Below, piece by piece: positions 12,505-24,598 of a stretch of DNA of 64,000 nucleotides. Each line of letters opens with the position of its first letter. The stretch's first letter is position 1. A program made the position numbers and the translations under genes. The notes beneath the pieces were generated by a model, which searched no databases, was not told the DNA's origin, and was given only the letters and a program-made list of their open reading frames with translations. Location of the stretch: the NCBI RefSeq assembly GCF_022682495.2, contig NC_071398.1, forward strand, positions 92,221,705 through 92,285,704, written 5' to 3'. Source of the stretch: Desmodus rotundus (Eukaryota; Chordata; Mammalia; Chiroptera; Phyllostomidae).

Positions 12505-12660
12505 CAGCATTCTACTTGTCTATACTGATACTGTCCTATGAGGTATATTGTTACTACCCCTATCTTTCAGATGAGAAAACCAAGGAAGAGAGCTTATGTA
12601 ACACAGGTAGTATACAGAGCTAATTAAGTGACAGAGTCCAATTTGAACCCTTCTAAGCTA
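12505..12660 (-). repeat. MIR SINE
   Basis: 'Tttcagatgagaaaaccaag' followed by 'acagagctaattaagtgaca' matches the reverse complement of the MIR core. Diverged. Confidence 0.7.
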
Positions 12661-12769
12661 ATTCCCAAACTTTCGCTGTTAACTAAATACAGTGTTCCAA
12701 TAACAGTAGAAAAAGTAGACTGAACATTTAATGCCACAAAATTTATTAGAACAATCTACATGGGGGCTT

Positions 12770-12910
12770 CCTAGAAAAATCTCAGGCTTTACAGTCAGAG
12801 GTGGCTTTGAATATTGGCTTCAATTCTTAACTGCTCTATGCAACCTTGGGAAAATTACTCTTTGAGTCTCTCTTTCCTCAACTGTAAAAAATACAGAATA
12901 CTAAATATCC
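12770..12910 (+). repeat. MIR SINE
   Basis: 'Tttacagtcagaggtggctt', 'aaccttgggaaaattactc' and 'ctttcctcaactgtaaaaaa' follow the MIR consensus in the plus direction. Confidence 0.7.
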
Positions 12911-13437
12911 AACGTCTTGTCCAAAATCATACTAATCTTCAATACACAGTAACATTTTGAGTATGACCTTCTTATTCCCTCTTCCAATCTTCCAGAAGTT
13001 CCTCATATTTCCAATTCCCTAACATTATTCCCTTCCTAAAAGGTTCCTTTTTCTTTCTGCATTTTGCCCTTATGTTAGTACCTTCTTATCTGCTGCCTGT
13101 GAAATTACTGACCATTTCAAACACCGCAGGGGTCTAGTAGGAATAAACTTCAACTAGACTGTTGTATTTTCCTCAAACCAGACAGGCCCCACTCTGAAAG
13201 TCCCTCAGTTTAAAAATAGTCTCGTTTCTGTCTCATCAGCCATGTGTGCTAATTTTAACCCTGGAGCAGAGCCTAGAGGCTAAGGGAGCCTTATGACGGA
13301 CCAAAAACCACCACTACTTTAGTATACCATGTAGTTGGAAAAGGGAAGTATCTTTAGCTTGGTGGCCATTTATGTTTAAATATTTTAAGTTAGCATGCAT
13401 GACGAGACACTAAATCCTTAGAAAGCTCTCCTCTCAC

Positions 13438-13551
13438 CTGCAAAGTGAAGTGCTAAGTCTCGATACAGTTCTCTACTCAGGTTTTGAAACTCGGCCTCTT
13501 GCCACACTTTGCCATCAGGTGTTCGAATCCTGGTCTCTGAAGGATTGAAAC
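13438..13551 (-). CDS. CEP350: CEP350 coding exon 7 (residues about 340-377)
   Basis: This 114-base exon is entered after ATGTATTAG and left through GTGAGAGGAG. It encodes GFNPSETRIRTPDGKVWQEA and then EFQNLSRELYRDLALHFA, leaving one base. It is nearly identical to human CEP350 over this stretch, the most conserved of the short exons here. No named domain falls on it. Confidence 0.95.
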
Positions 13552-13614
13552 CTAATACATACCAACAGTACAGAACATTCTTATCAAAGTTGCTTTATAA
13601 GTATTGTTTGTTAT

Positions 13615-14385
13615 ACTCTTTTTTAAATGAGATACAATTAACAAAGTATAAAATTCACTCTTTTAAAGTGTACGGCTCAGTGGTTTGCAGTATATTTACA
13701 AAGTTATACAACTATCATCTAGTTCCAGAGCATTTCATCCCCCTGAAAAGAAACCCTGTACACAGTAGCTGTCACTCCCCACACCACCATCTCTATTCTC
13801 TGGCAACTGCTAATCTACTTTCTGTCTTTACGGATTTGCCTATTCTGGACGTTTCATGTAAATAGAACCATATTACATATGACCTTTTCTGTCTGACTTC
13901 TTCACTTAGCATGATGTTTTCAGTGTTAATCCACTGTATAACATGGATTCCTTTTTATTGTCGAATGATATTCCATTGTACGGGTGTACCAACATTTGTT
14001 ATCTGTTCATCAGCTGATGGACATTTGAGGGTGTTGATTTTTTGGCTATTATTAATAATGCTGCCATGTACATTTGTGTACAAGTTTTTGTGTGGACGTG
14101 TGTTTTCAATTCCCTTGGGCATTATACCTAGGAGTAGAATAGCTGGGTCATATGGTAACTCTGTTTAACTTTTTGAGGAATTGCCAAAATGTTTTCTAAA
14201 ATAGCTGCACCATTTTACATTCTCACTAGCAATATAAAAGGGTTCCAATTTCGCCACATCCTCAACAACACGTGTCACTGTCTGTCTTTTTTATTACAGT
14301 CACCCTAGTACGTATGAAATGGTATCTCAATTGTGGTTTTGATTTGCATTTCCCTAATAACTAATAATGCTGGGCAGCTTTATAA
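13615..14385 (-). mobile_element. Old L1 3' fragment
   Basis: On the plus strand the phrases 'ttaaagtgtacggctcagtg', 'acttagcatgatgttttcag', 'ggctattattaataatgctg' and 'tagaatagctgggtcatatg' are characteristic of the reverse complement of the 3' region of old mammalian L1 (L1M class). About 770 bp, with no intact frame. Confidence 0.85.
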
Positions 14386-17219
14386 GCTTTTAAGAGAGGG
14401 ATGCGTAATTAGCTACCACATAATGTGTTGACAAATACTATTTGGAAAAAGCAAGCTTCTGTGAGATAAAGCAATACATAGTACATTTGTTCAAAAAAGA
14501 CTAGAAATGGAGAAACACTAAATTAAGTGATTAAACGCTAATCATAAATTATAAAGTTCAGAGATATAAACTATCCTTCTCAAGACTAAAAGAAAGACTA
14601 CACTACCTATTCTTTTCTTTGAAGACAGGCATTAATTGCTAACATCTCTCCAATTTTGCCTGTGGCTGAACTAATGGACCAGTTGCTGCCTACATATGCA
14701 AAATGCACCCAAAGTGTGAAAAATGTATCTTAAAAACACACTTGTCCAATTTCTCAAAAACCATTACACATGTGCTTTTCCTAGTTCTGACTTCCTACTT
14801 CAAATTTATCACTACTCTTTAAGAAATACACTGAACTTGGAGTGTTACTTTACAAAATAATAAAACAATGAATAGGGATGTTACCCAGAGTAGTGCAAAG
14901 ATTTTTAGTTTCAGATGGTTCAACTTATCCAAAACTTGGCAACCAATAAATATTTGTAAAATTAAATCAATATAAAGAATAAGTTGGAACTGAAATTGGT
15001 AAAAGCACTTTAGAGGTGTTAGATGAAATGTACTGGTAAGTTAATTACATGTCTAATAGTAAATAATCTATTCAGCTACTGGGCATAACAGCATAAACTT
15101 AATTTCACCTGACATCTGTAGCAAGGGGCACACAATTATGCCTATATCTATATAAGGAAAAAACTTATAAACATAGTGTTCCGTGTGTTATAAACTACGG
15201 TTTGCAGTAACAAAGTGTGGCAATTCTGTGCAAGTCTCCCTCTCTCCCAACATTTCTCTTCATCATCAACCCACCCCCAACTCTCCACATTCTACCCTAT
15301 GATTCTTTCTCCTCTCCTCTTTAAGAACTATTTATCTGCATGAGAGCCTTTCCTTATATTTGCATCTCTACTTGTAAGTTAACTTCAAGAATCTTTTAAT
15401 GTCTGTATCAGTTTCTCTTTCCATCCTCCAGTCTTTATTTCCATTCTTTCTCTACTTTCTTTCTTACTAGTTGAATTGATTGAATAGCATAAAAAACTTC
15501 CTGGGCACTTATGTCCAAGACATTATGTTAGGCCCTGAAATGAAGTAAGGATGACCCACACAGGCTCTTAACATTCATGGGCATTTATACCAGGGGGGAA
15601 AAAAGGTATGAAAACAACTAAGTATAAGACAAGAAAGAATCACATAAACACCATTTCTGCTCAGTACTTCAAATTTTAAAGCAGAATCATAGAACATTTC
15701 CAAAGTCTCCTTAAAAAAAAATAAAGCACACAAAAACATAAATGAAAAACCAAGGTATAAATGGGTTTAGTATGCTAACATAAAAAAAAGAGAAAGAAAA
15801 TAAACTCTCTCTCCTATTTCTGTGTATGCAAAAATTATCTTGGAAAAAAAATTATCTCTGGAAGATACACAGTAATGATCTCCAGAAAGGGGACCAGGTG
15901 GGTAGAGCAAAACAGCTTTCCAAGGTCCACCCTTTCCAACTTTTGACTTCTGAACCAAGTGAATTTTTATTACGTATCTGAACAAATGAAATGATCACTT
16001 TAGATTTTTGTAAATTATTAAATAACATATGGGTTCAAACTGACCATCTTAACTTTGCCTTAGTAGAACAGCTGGAATTTCAGAACTTCAACTTCTGGAA
16101 CGAACAATTCTTAAACGTACCATATGAATTTAATGGGTCTGATGTAAGCATAGCAAAAGTTCTGGATAATCACTCACTATCTCAGAACCAACAAGAACAT
16201 TCTGACCCCACCATTTGCTATTGGCTCTGTCAACAGTGTGGACAATTACTACATAGTACACAAGTAACTAAAAGATAAAGAGAATTTTATCTTAATAATG
16301 CATAAGACCAATCATGGATAACAGAGCAATTTTTTTCAGTATTCTTTCTAAAGGGAACTGCTCAAGATTTCATCACAAATTAGCTAGAATAAAATGCAAA
16401 TTACCCATTTTTATCTAATTTACAATGGATATCAATAATAAAACATAATAAGCAACAAAATAAAGCTGGTAATTGCTCTAACTGTATATAGTAAAATTTA
16501 TTCTGCAGGAAAAAAATGACTAAAGACACTTTAGGACTAAAAATTAAAAAAGGGGTCAGAGAAAAATTCGACTTAGTAGAAAAATATAAAACACAATTGG
16601 CTACAGCAAAAAGTGTCTTGGTTTGTTCATAACTTAAAATTAACAGAAGAAACAGATTTTGACAATATTTGATCTTCATACATTTATCTAGAAAAACTGA
16701 ACTTTAAAAAGTAAGCACAAAAGAAAGGTTACAATGGCAGACGTTTTCACGACAAAAGCCTAACACGGACTAACCTGATCGATGAATTAACTCTTTATTA
16801 GAAACTTTACATGATGACCCTAGGAAAATAATTTCAGATAAAAATACAAACTCCTTAAAACCACCATACATAAACACTTGAGTTGGCTAAAAAAACAGAA
16901 ATTCTCTCTGAAAGGCTTTTTCTCAATGGAAATCCATTAATGTTGGTATAAATGTGACTTAAGTATTTTTCTTAAACACAGGGGGAAAAACCCATGTCAA
17001 AACTTGAAAGTTAAAGCAACATAAACCAAATGTCAGTGCCAAAATACTCTGTAACCAAATATTAACTCAAACTGATTGAATTATCTTTTAAATATTACTT
17101 CTGAAAGAATTCCTAATAACAATCCAAATACAATGACAGAATAAGAGAATATTCTTTCAGTTCTCCGAAAACATACTAGTTCTTATTTCCTCTTTTGTTC
17201 AACTTATTAAATGTTCACA

Positions 17220-17335
17220 TAGTGGGCCTGCTGGACTAATTAAAAATTCCAATTCTGGGCTCTTTCCCCAGAAATTGTGATTTAGTTCCAAGGTAGGATC
17301 CAGAATAAAGCCTGCATTTTTAAGCTGCGCCTTGA
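17220..17335. mobile_element. MER5-type hAT remnant
   Basis: 'Ccagaaattgtgatttagtt' and 'gcctgcatttttaagctgc' resemble the MER5A/B non-autonomous hAT-Charlie consensus. It lies 117 bases from coding exon 6. Diverged, edges approximate. Confidence 0.5.
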
Positions 17336-17451
17336 ATTAATTTCTTATCTATTATAAAGAGGATCACCTCTACTCAAACACACTGTGAGGAGACCTGGGG
17401 GGTCGGGAGTGAGGAGGCAGAAAGAGAAAGACACAAGCACTGATCACAAAC

Positions 17452-18074
17452 CTTTATACGCAGGAGCAGGCGGTGCTGTTGCCACTTTCCTGACCTTTGC
17501 GGTCACTGAGCTATCAACATTAACAACCATTACTGGGTGGTCAGTGTGACCCAGAATCTGGCCCCGGCCACTTGCTTCTTCTGAGTGTTCCCACTGTTTC
17601 CTAATCCGCTCCTTGAGTTTCTCCAGTTTGACATCATGCTGTCGCCTCTTTAAGATATCTAGTCTTTGGGAATTAGAAGTACTAGCAGAAGAGGGAGAAG
17701 AGTCAGTCAGCTGTAACACTTTTGGATCGACATCATGGCCCACGTTACTGACAGGAGCCTTCAAATTGTTCTCATTTCCTTTTGTCCTATTAGGCTTTTC
17801 TTCCTCAGTTCTCATAGGAGCTGCCATCTTAATCAAACTTTCAGAATTTTGCAATGCGTCAATTGCCGGTCGATCATTTAAAAACCTAACAACAGTATCA
17901 TTGATGACAGATGATTGGGAACTTTCAAAATCACAGCAACGTATATTTCGTTCTTCTCGATTGCTTACCATCCGACTCCCATTCTCAGGCTTTTCTTCAT
18001 TAACATCCACACAATATACATGCTTTGACTCTAAAGGACTGGGACTTATATTGGAAGGTATGCCATGAATTTCC
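17452..18074 (-). CDS. CEP350: CEP350 coding exon 6 (residues about 132-339)
   Basis: This 623-base exon is entered after TTAATTATAG and left through GTTTGTGATC. With two carried bases it gives 208 codons and one base over. It encodes REIHGIPSNISPSPLESKHV, then YCVDVNEEKPENGSRMVSNR. After that come a conserved block around SSVINDTVVRFLNDRPAIDA, a serine-rich run (DSSPSSASTSNSQR), the basic RLDILKRRQHDVKLEKLKER helix-like block with IRKQWEH, and a C-terminal KVRKVATAPPAPAYK. The human protein shows the same order. No catalytic domain is expected. Confidence 0.96.
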
Positions 18075-18864
18075 CTATAATTAAAAAATAGTAAGTTTTA
18101 AATAAAAAGTACAAAAAACAGTCAACCAGTCTTACGAGTGGAGAACTCTAAAGTAAAGTTAGAGACCAAAAACACCCCCCCCAAAAAATTCCAGAAAGTT
18201 AAAACTAATAAAATAACCATTACTAATATTAAGACTCAATGACCCCTCTATCAAGTTCTAAGTCATCATCTGCATATTATAAAATAAGAAAAATGCAAAA
18301 GAAGTGTGGAGAAAGTTCCTTGAGAATGCCAGAAAATAGGGTTACAATCTGATTTTGGATATTCACTTGACACCTTTTACCAAAATGTGTATTTTACTCC
18401 TTTACTGGCAATTCATATGCGTAAATTCTAAATAATGTACCAAATTAACAAATAGAACAGAAATAAAGTAAAGGTACAATAAATATTTTCCTTCAAATAA
18501 ACATGGTTAGTAAATTCAAACCTCTCTGAACCACCAACCACTTTTTTGGCAGCTTCAAACCATGCAAAGCATACCTAGAAATTTCAGAGTAAGCAAAAGG
18601 ACTAAACATGGTCAGAGTACATATCACAAAGCCCATACTCTCTATTCATAAAAACACTAGCAAAAGTCTTCCTTCAGAGACTATTTTTATTTTATACATC
18701 ATTCCAGTAAGTTATATTTTGGGAAGAGAACCAGTTTATTAAGAGAGGTTAATGAAGAAAGGCCTCAGCAGTAAGAAGAGCATTTGCAGCCTGATAAAAC
18801 ACCCAACAAAATTACAAAAGCACACAAAACCACCACCGAGACCTGCTATGTCTGGAAGAGTCGA

Positions 18865-19070
18865 CATCAGCCACGTGCAGCTGTTGGGCACTTGAAGTAT
18901 GGCTAATCCAACTTGTGATGTGCTATAATGTAAACTGCACATGAATTCAAAAGATTGAAAACAACAACAAAAGAATTTAAACATCTGTGTGTGTGTATGT
19001 AACTACTAAAAATGTTTACATTATACATGTGGCCACATTAATGGGTCTATTGTATAGCACTGATCTAGAT
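18865..19070. mobile_element. hAT-type DNA transposon remnant
   Basis: 'Gttgggcacttgaagtatgg', 'ctaatccaacttgtgatgtg' and the outer 'tctattgtatagcactg' resemble a common mammalian MER hAT-Charlie element whose ends read CAGTGCTGTCCAATAGAA. The exact family is not assigned. Confidence 0.5.
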
Positions 19071-19468
19071 GTTTTGTTTAAAGGCATAAAACTCTGCCAC
19101 AAAAATTATTACAGCATAACATGGTGATTATATAAACCATATCTATTGTATTTGAGTATGTGTATTTTTCTAAGGAGATAGTCTACAGCTTTCATCAGAT
19201 TATCACTGGGGTCCATGACCCAAAACACATTAGGCCCTGTTCTGAGTGGTTTATTATTAAATAAGATGGGGGCTGAGAACTGAGTCCTATAGCTTCCACT
19301 AGATATCAAGACTAACTGTAATTATTTTCACTATTTTGACCAGACTGTAATAACAATTCAGTTAAAATGATTTAGGTCTAAAATTAGCACATGTAGAGAA
19401 TCAAATAAAGCATAAAAAGATAGGTTACATGTCATGGCTCAATCTTAAAAAGGGAAGAACACTGAAAA

Positions 19469-19510
19469 GGAAGGAAGGAAGGAAGGAAGGAAGGGGGAGG
19501 GGAGGGGAGG
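19469..19510. repeat. GGAA tetranucleotide tract plus GGGGA run
   Basis: About six GGAA/AAGG units followed by a GGGGGAGGGGAGGGGAGG run. A simple repeat next to an L2 fragment. Confidence 0.9.
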
Positions 19511-19910
19511 ACTGATTCATTCATTCACTAAACATTTGCTAAATACATATATATAACGGTGTTTAATATACAATTCTTTCAACATTTCTGTAACTGAAAG
19601 TTTTAATAATAAAATATTGGGAAAATATTTATGGAATACTTGGTAAATGATAGACATTAGACAGTGCTTTGAGAATAAGATAGATTTACAACTTTATATA
19701 AATTAATGCAATGGGTAGATAAGGAATCAAAATATAATGCAATTTGAAAATACAGGAAGGCATATATTATTACAGCAGCACAGAAGGGTTAAAGAGGCTG
19801 TGGGAATGGAGTGGGGTAGAAACAGATCTCACAATGTCTCTTATGTAAGATGATGAAAGATGAGTTTGAAGTGATGAAGGGAGTTGGCCAGGTGAAGGGC
19901 ATTCTATTTA
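19510..19910 (-). repeat. LINE L2 fragment
   Basis: 'Tcattcattcactaaacatt' at the left and 'agttggccaggtgaagggca' at the right correspond to reverse-complement L2 3' sequence, with a decayed middle. Confidence 0.5.
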
Positions 19911-20199
19911 CAGCTATGTTATAGGTACTTTTTCATAAAAGATGCATAATTTACACAACTTTAAATATTAGGTAGTATTCTTAGCAGACAAACATTACAG
20001 TAGATACATAAAGGGTCAGTAATTTAGTTTCACTTCTGATACTGATTGTGTTCCCAGGCAACTTGCTTAATATTTTTGTGGTTAAAGATTCTGAACTCTG
20101 ATTATTTTTCAAATTTTACCTTTCTTTTTTTCTAAACTATGAACTGCTACCCAGATTAAGTCCCCGGCCTTCTCTTTACATTTTTTTCACCATTTTTAT

Positions 20200-20420
20200 C
20201 ACTATAACACTAGTGACAATGCCCAAATTTACATTCCCAGCCCTGACCTTTCCACATACATTCCTACCCAAATTTTCAAATGCCCACCAAATATTTTCAC
20301 TAAATATTTCAAAACTGCATCAAACTGACCATACTGAAAACTGACCTCATTATCCACCTCCACCTCCTCATACTACCAAGCACCATCATGAAACTCCTTG
20401 ATTTATTGACACTTTAAAAT
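20200..20420 (+). repeat. LINE L2-like fragment
   Basis: 'Cccaaatttacattcccagc', 'cctgacctttccacatac' and 'gaaaactgacctcattatc' match an L2-type 3' coding-end sequence in the sense direction. Diverged. Confidence 0.5.
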
Positions 20421-20925
20421 ACTAAAAATGCTTATAAATGAAAGAAAGAAATATAAGGTCCAGTATTTATTACTTATTACTATTTGCTATCCTAAGAGCA
20501 CAAACACATTTGTATCATTAGTAAAATGTCCCTCAAACAAATACGAAATTTGATAACTTTATCTGTTGAATATCCTAAATTATCAGCTATCCAAAAACAC
20601 AAAGCATTTTATATCATCCATACCATCGAAATTCATACATCAAGCTTGAACATCTGACTAAATAAGTTGCTGAAAAAAGCCACTGGCTAAGGTCAAACAG
20701 TATATTAACCCATATTCTCAACAAGAAATTTTAAGTGATTAATGCTATCAAAAAAAGAAGAAAACTAAGCTATACAAACTTCATTATGTAAGAACATCCA
20801 ATCTGAGATATTAAGGGGGAAAAAAAGCAACATTTCCTGAGCAATTTGTCTGTAGGAAACATAGTTACTACAATGGTGGTAGTGGCCTGGAGCAAGTTTG
20901 ACTACTTCTTCCCTTCCCAAATATT

Positions 20926-21090
20926 GGTTTTTATTGATTTTTAGAAAGAGAGAGAGAAACATCCATCTGTTGTTCCACTCATTTGTGCATTGATTGGTTG
21001 CTTATTGTATGTGCCCTGATCAGAGATCAAACCCACAATCTTGGCGTATCGGGATGACACTTTAATCAACTGAGCTACCTGGCCAGGGCC
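20926..21090 (-). repeat. Ves SINE with target duplication
   Basis: The minus strand reads GGCCCTGGCCAGGTAGCTCA, then a tRNA-like body with GGTTTGATCTCTGATCAGGG, and ends in a TTTCTCTCTC tail. The direct repeat AAATATT lies at 20919-20925 and 21097-21103. Sense to CEP350, about 200 bases from exon 5. Confidence 0.92.
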
Positions 21091-21289
21091 CTCTCGAAAT
21101 ATTTAGTCAATAAGAGTAGAAAGTCAGTATTTCATAACATAAAAGATGTGTGCTTTGTTATTATTTTTTAATGAAAAGGTAGTATTGCCAGAGCCAGAGC
21201 GCTATGAAAAGCGCAGATAGTAAACTGTATTCTTGCTGTAAACACTCCAGGCTAGCACTATTTGATGACTTATTTTTTTTAACATTAAC

Positions 21290-21449
21290 CTGTAAGAAGC
21301 CAAAGGTTCTCGGAATTCCACACGATTATTTTTCTTCACGTTACTCTCCAGGGTGGTAACTCTGAGAGGACTACGAGATTTCTCTTTCCGTGATTTAGAA
21401 GATTTGGAGGTTGGACCGTTAAGCCAAGAATCATCCAGGTATCTACCAT
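21290..21449 (-). CDS. CEP350: CEP350 coding exon 5 (residues about 79-131)
   Basis: This 160-base exon is entered after TTCCCCCACAG and left through GTTAATGTT, a weaker but valid GT donor. It encodes DGRYLDDSWLNGPTSKSSKS, then RKEKSRSPLRVTTLESNVKK and NNRVEFREPLASY, leaving two bases that join the next exon as Arg. It matches human CEP350 with few changes and is rich in Ser, Arg and Lys. Confidence 0.95.
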
Positions 21450-22294
21450 CTGTGGGGGAAAACAATCTGTGAGAATGTACAATATAAATACGACCATCTC
21501 CGAATTTGGCAAGGATCTAAGAAAATAACTTAGGTATCTATTACTGCTGGAATCTCTAGTTCAATATTAAAGAAGCAGATGGAAAACACTTAGGTTTTAT
21601 TTAAATTATTATAGTAAATCAATCTACAGGGAAAGATTATGTGAAAACAATGCAAAATGAAATTAGACATATAAAATTCCTTTTTGCCAAAGGCTCTCAC
21701 TCAAAAAAAGAAATATCAGAAAAAAAACAACAGATTCACAGGTAAAAAAAAAAAAAATCACAGTTTCAGTGGGAAGTACTAACCTGCAGGCTTCAGCCCA
21801 CTGATTAGGAAACCACAGAATTGTGAAAGGTAAACAAAAAAAATACTGGCACCGTGTGAACCTATGATAGTATCCAAAGATAGACATTCCATTTGTGATT
21901 TTAAACCCCAACTAAATTTCAAGTGACATAAAGAACTAAAAGAGAATTAGAACTAAAATGAGAATTAAAAGAACAGACATATATAACCCCAAAGCCTCAA
22001 AATCAAATTCTCACCACTAAAAACAAACGAAGATTCCCTGTCAAAGGTGACGCAGTGGTGCTAAACCCCTAATTAAAAGATGGGGAAAAACTTCCCCCAC
22101 AGACACTGGATTTGAGGCTGCTTCATAACTACTCAGTACTCGAGGAAAAAAACCTAAATGCTGATGAGGTTTAGTCTCTAACAACAGAGAAGGCAAATAC
22201 ATGGGACTGTAAGAAGAAATTAAACTGAAACGAAACCAACATCAAAAATTTATACTGAGTATATTCAGATCTTTGGAGGTCACTCCATACATAC

Positions 22295-22409
22295 CTTTTC
22301 TACTTATTTTCCGGACAGCACTTGCAGAAGATTTCTTGGTATCCATGACAGAATCGAACACAGCTGTACTTGTAGGGGTTACTTCTAACTTGTTTTCAAT
22401 GTGCCTCAG
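22295..22409 (-). CDS. CEP350: CEP350 coding exon 4 (residues about 41-78)
   Basis: This 115-base exon is entered after GTTTAACTTTAG and left through GTATGTATGG. It encodes LRHIENKLEVTPTSTAVFDS and then VMDTKKSSASAVRKISRK, leaving one base. The LRHIENKLEV segment is conserved with human. The second half varies more (for example Phe where human has Cys after TAV). Confidence 0.94.
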
Positions 22410-22778
22410 CTAAAGTTAAACACCATCACAACAAATTAGGTTAATTCTGTAAATAACCAGCTACTATCAATTTACATAGTTATTTGAAACTGTATTGTCC
22501 AATACCTTTCTCCAAAGTAGCAAAAAAATATCTAAAGAGTATTTTCCTTTAATGAACAAAAAATATGTTTTTTTTTATTATTTACTACTTTAGCTATACT
22601 AACAACTGGCACAACACTGCTCAAATTTAGACAAGAAAATAAAAAAGATTCTGAAGACTATTAAAAAGTTTCTATTTGCCTTGACCTGTTTTTAATTAAG
22701 TTTTTTTAAAGCAGTAAAAATTTTCTGACATTATATGCTGCATATCATATATATATACACACATATGCATATATATAC

Positions 22779-22831
<53 letters not shown>

Positions 22832-24193
22832 TGTGCATGTTACATGCAAAAATGAGGAAAGAATGATTCAGCTAGACTAGAACTAGGACTATTCAAACAG
22901 CCACAACTTTTTTATAGTCTTATGTCTGTAAAATAAATTTCATGATAATGATAAGTCACAAGATAGAATTTAGGATTCCATACATTTATAACAGAAGTTA
23001 ACTTTTGGTATAACCACCAATGTTCTCAATGATTTTAAGAAGCATCTTCCCCTAAATGGTAGAGTATTACATGCTAACAGAAGAAAACTTACAGAAAACA
23101 TAAAAGGTATAAAAAAAAGAAATTAAAATCATCAAAATTCCATCACAAAGAGAGGAAAAGAAAAAGCTTTGTATAAAATTCTAACTTATCTTCTTTGGAA
23201 TGTTTGCAGTGCAATGTACTACAAAATCACATTAATCCTGTAATAGTTCTGTATCAGGCCCTACCTCCCCCATTTACACTGAGCGCCTTACCCTTAAAAA
23301 TTCTTTTTAAAAAACCCAACCATTTTGTAAAACAACTAACAGCTCAGCTCTCAATTCCCTTAATTCTAAACTAAATTGGGGGACAGAAGCTGTTCCTACA
23401 TTATCATGTAGAAAGAGAATATATATTGCTATTTTTAGGGTCTAAATCTGACTCTGTATTATGACCAAATCTAGGTTATAGTATTACCTTTTCCAGATTG
23501 ATTTTCAAAGCAGTTCAAAAGATTAGGGGACAGAAAGTACCATATTTACACAGCAAAGAAATAGGTGATTCAAATTCAGGTAGGATACAAAAGAAAACAA
23601 AAAGGACACAGAAGAAAAGGAATGGGCCAGAAGGCAAATGAAAAAGAAAAGGGTCTCCCTTCGAAGGGACTCTGCATCACCTGCCACATCTGGACTCCTA
23701 AACTCCCGACAAGACTGGACGGGACACAAATGAGAACAGGCTGCCCAGTCACTCTGCAGCAGCAGAGAGAAGCCCCGCTACCACCGCCGCAAAAGAGAAG
23801 AGGCAACTCACAGTCCGTTCACAAAGTAGCTGTTCATTCCCTGACTCTGAGCCTTCTACATAGCCTCACCTTCCCAAATTGATTCTATGTTTTAAATCTT
23901 CACTTCAACATACCAAATGAGCAGAGTTAATAAAGAAAAGTAAGTAGCACAAATTATTTTAATATTTTATATGTCATGGGGTTAATGTTCCTGACAACTT
24001 AAGTGTCTTGATTTTTATTATTTAATAGTTGCCATTAATGTTCATTTTATAATATATGGTACATAACTTCCTACCAAAATGTTAACATTACTTTCCTACT
24101 AAAAAGAACTATAGAAAAAATGTAATCTATTCAATCACTAATAAGTAATCAGCTTTAAAACAGAGAGAAATAAATGGAATGATAACTACTTAC
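22410..24193. other. CEP350 intron 3
   Basis: A 1.8-kb intron that includes an AT microsatellite at 22745-22825. The 23560-23880 stretch is more G/C-rich than its surroundings but shows no conserved coding pattern or splice-bounded exon that I can defend. Confidence 0.7.
22745..22825. repeat. AT dinucleotide microsatellite
   Basis: An imperfect AT/TA array with CACACATATGCAT interruptions in its left part, then an uninterrupted (AT)n run of about 40 bases. Confidence 0.95.
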
Positions 24194-24240
24194 AGCAGCC
24201 TTGGTCTGTGAAAGTGCATCCCACGATGTGGTGATATCTG
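24194..24240 (-). CDS. CEP350: CEP350 coding exon 3 (residues about 25-40)
   Basis: A small exon of 47 bases, entered after TGTTCCCCAG and left through GTAAGTAG. With the base carried from exon 2 it encodes ADITTSWDALSQTKAA and ends in phase 0. This exact segment is in human CEP350. It is too short to be found as an open frame on its own; the splice sites and frame fit on both sides support it. Confidence 0.93.
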
Positions 24241-24249
24241 CTGGGGAAC

Positions 24250-24345
24250 ACTGATGTTTAGTAAATCACAATCTCTCAAGTAGACCTCTGAATCTGCATT
24301 TTAGTAAGATCCCAAATGCACTCAAAGTTGGAGAACCACTTTATT
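24250..24345 (+). mobile_element. MER5-type hAT remnant beside exon 3
   Basis: 'Tctgaatctgcattttagt' and 'aaagttggagaaccact' match the end of MER5A, including the GAGAACCACT terminal repeat. It starts within a few bases of the exon 3 acceptor, so the polypyrimidine/branch region of intron 2 overlaps or adjoins an old transposon. Confidence 0.55.
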
Positions 24346-24400
24346 AGGCAGAACTAAACCTCAGTAAGTACTTTATTATATAGAGCCAAAACATGGTTCT

Positions 24401-24598
24401 ATTTTTTTTAAGAGTTTATTTATTTATTTATTTAGAGGGGAAGGGAGGGAGAAAGAGAGGAAGGGAAACATCAAAGTGTGGTTGCCTCTCACAAGCCCCC
24501 TAGCGCGCAACCCAGGCATGTGCCGTGACTAGGAATTGAACTGGTGACCCTTTGGTTTGCAGGCTAGTACTCAATCCAATGAGCCACACCAGCCAGGA
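24401..24598 (-). repeat. Ves SINE with exact 15-bp target duplication
   Basis: The minus strand reads GTCCTGGCTGGTGTGGCTCA, then a tRNA-like body (GGTTCAATTCCTAGTCACGG-like), and ends in CTCTTTCTCCCTCCCTTCCC and AAATAAATAAATAAA. CCAAAACATGGTTCT is repeated exactly at 24386-24400 and 24599-24613. Inserted in CEP350 intron 2, sense to the gene. Confidence 0.95.

Larger units (their letters stand above)
10293..13437. other. CEP350 intron 7
   Basis: A 3.1-kb intron filled largely by old repeats: a poly-C run (10523-10538), a short TIR element (10839-10964), a long L2 relic (about 10990-12290) and two MIRs (about 12505-12660 and 12770-12910). Nothing is recognised at 12915-13437. Confidence 0.75.
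13552..17451. other. CEP350 intron 6
   Basis: A 3.9-kb intron. Its 5' half (in gene orientation, 17451 down to about 14390) is A/T-rich with a MER5-like remnant at about 17220-17335 and a possible L2 scrap near 15500-15600. The 3' half holds an antisense-oriented L1 fragment (13615-14385). Confidence 0.7.
18075..21289. other. CEP350 intron 5
   Basis: A 3.2-kb intron. It holds a hAT-like remnant (about 18865-19070), a GGAA tract, L2 fragments on both strands (about 19510-19910 and 20200-20420) and a Ves SINE (20926-21090). The remainder is A/T-rich with nothing recognised. Confidence 0.7.

Noticed and set aside
13509..14168. Plus-strand open frames of 118 and 85 codons
   Set aside because: They are the antisense of CEP350 exon 7 and of an old L1 3' fragment.
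15991..16278. A 95-codon plus-strand frame in CEP350 intron 6
   Set aside because: Its composition is ordinary for A/T-rich chance frames. No similarity to a known protein is recognised and no splice or promoter signals support it.
23560..23880. A G/C-richer stretch with plus- and minus-strand frames in CEP350 intron 3
   Set aside because: CEP350 exons 3 and 4 join in frame without it, and the frames show no conserved pattern. An alternative exon cannot be excluded but is not supported.
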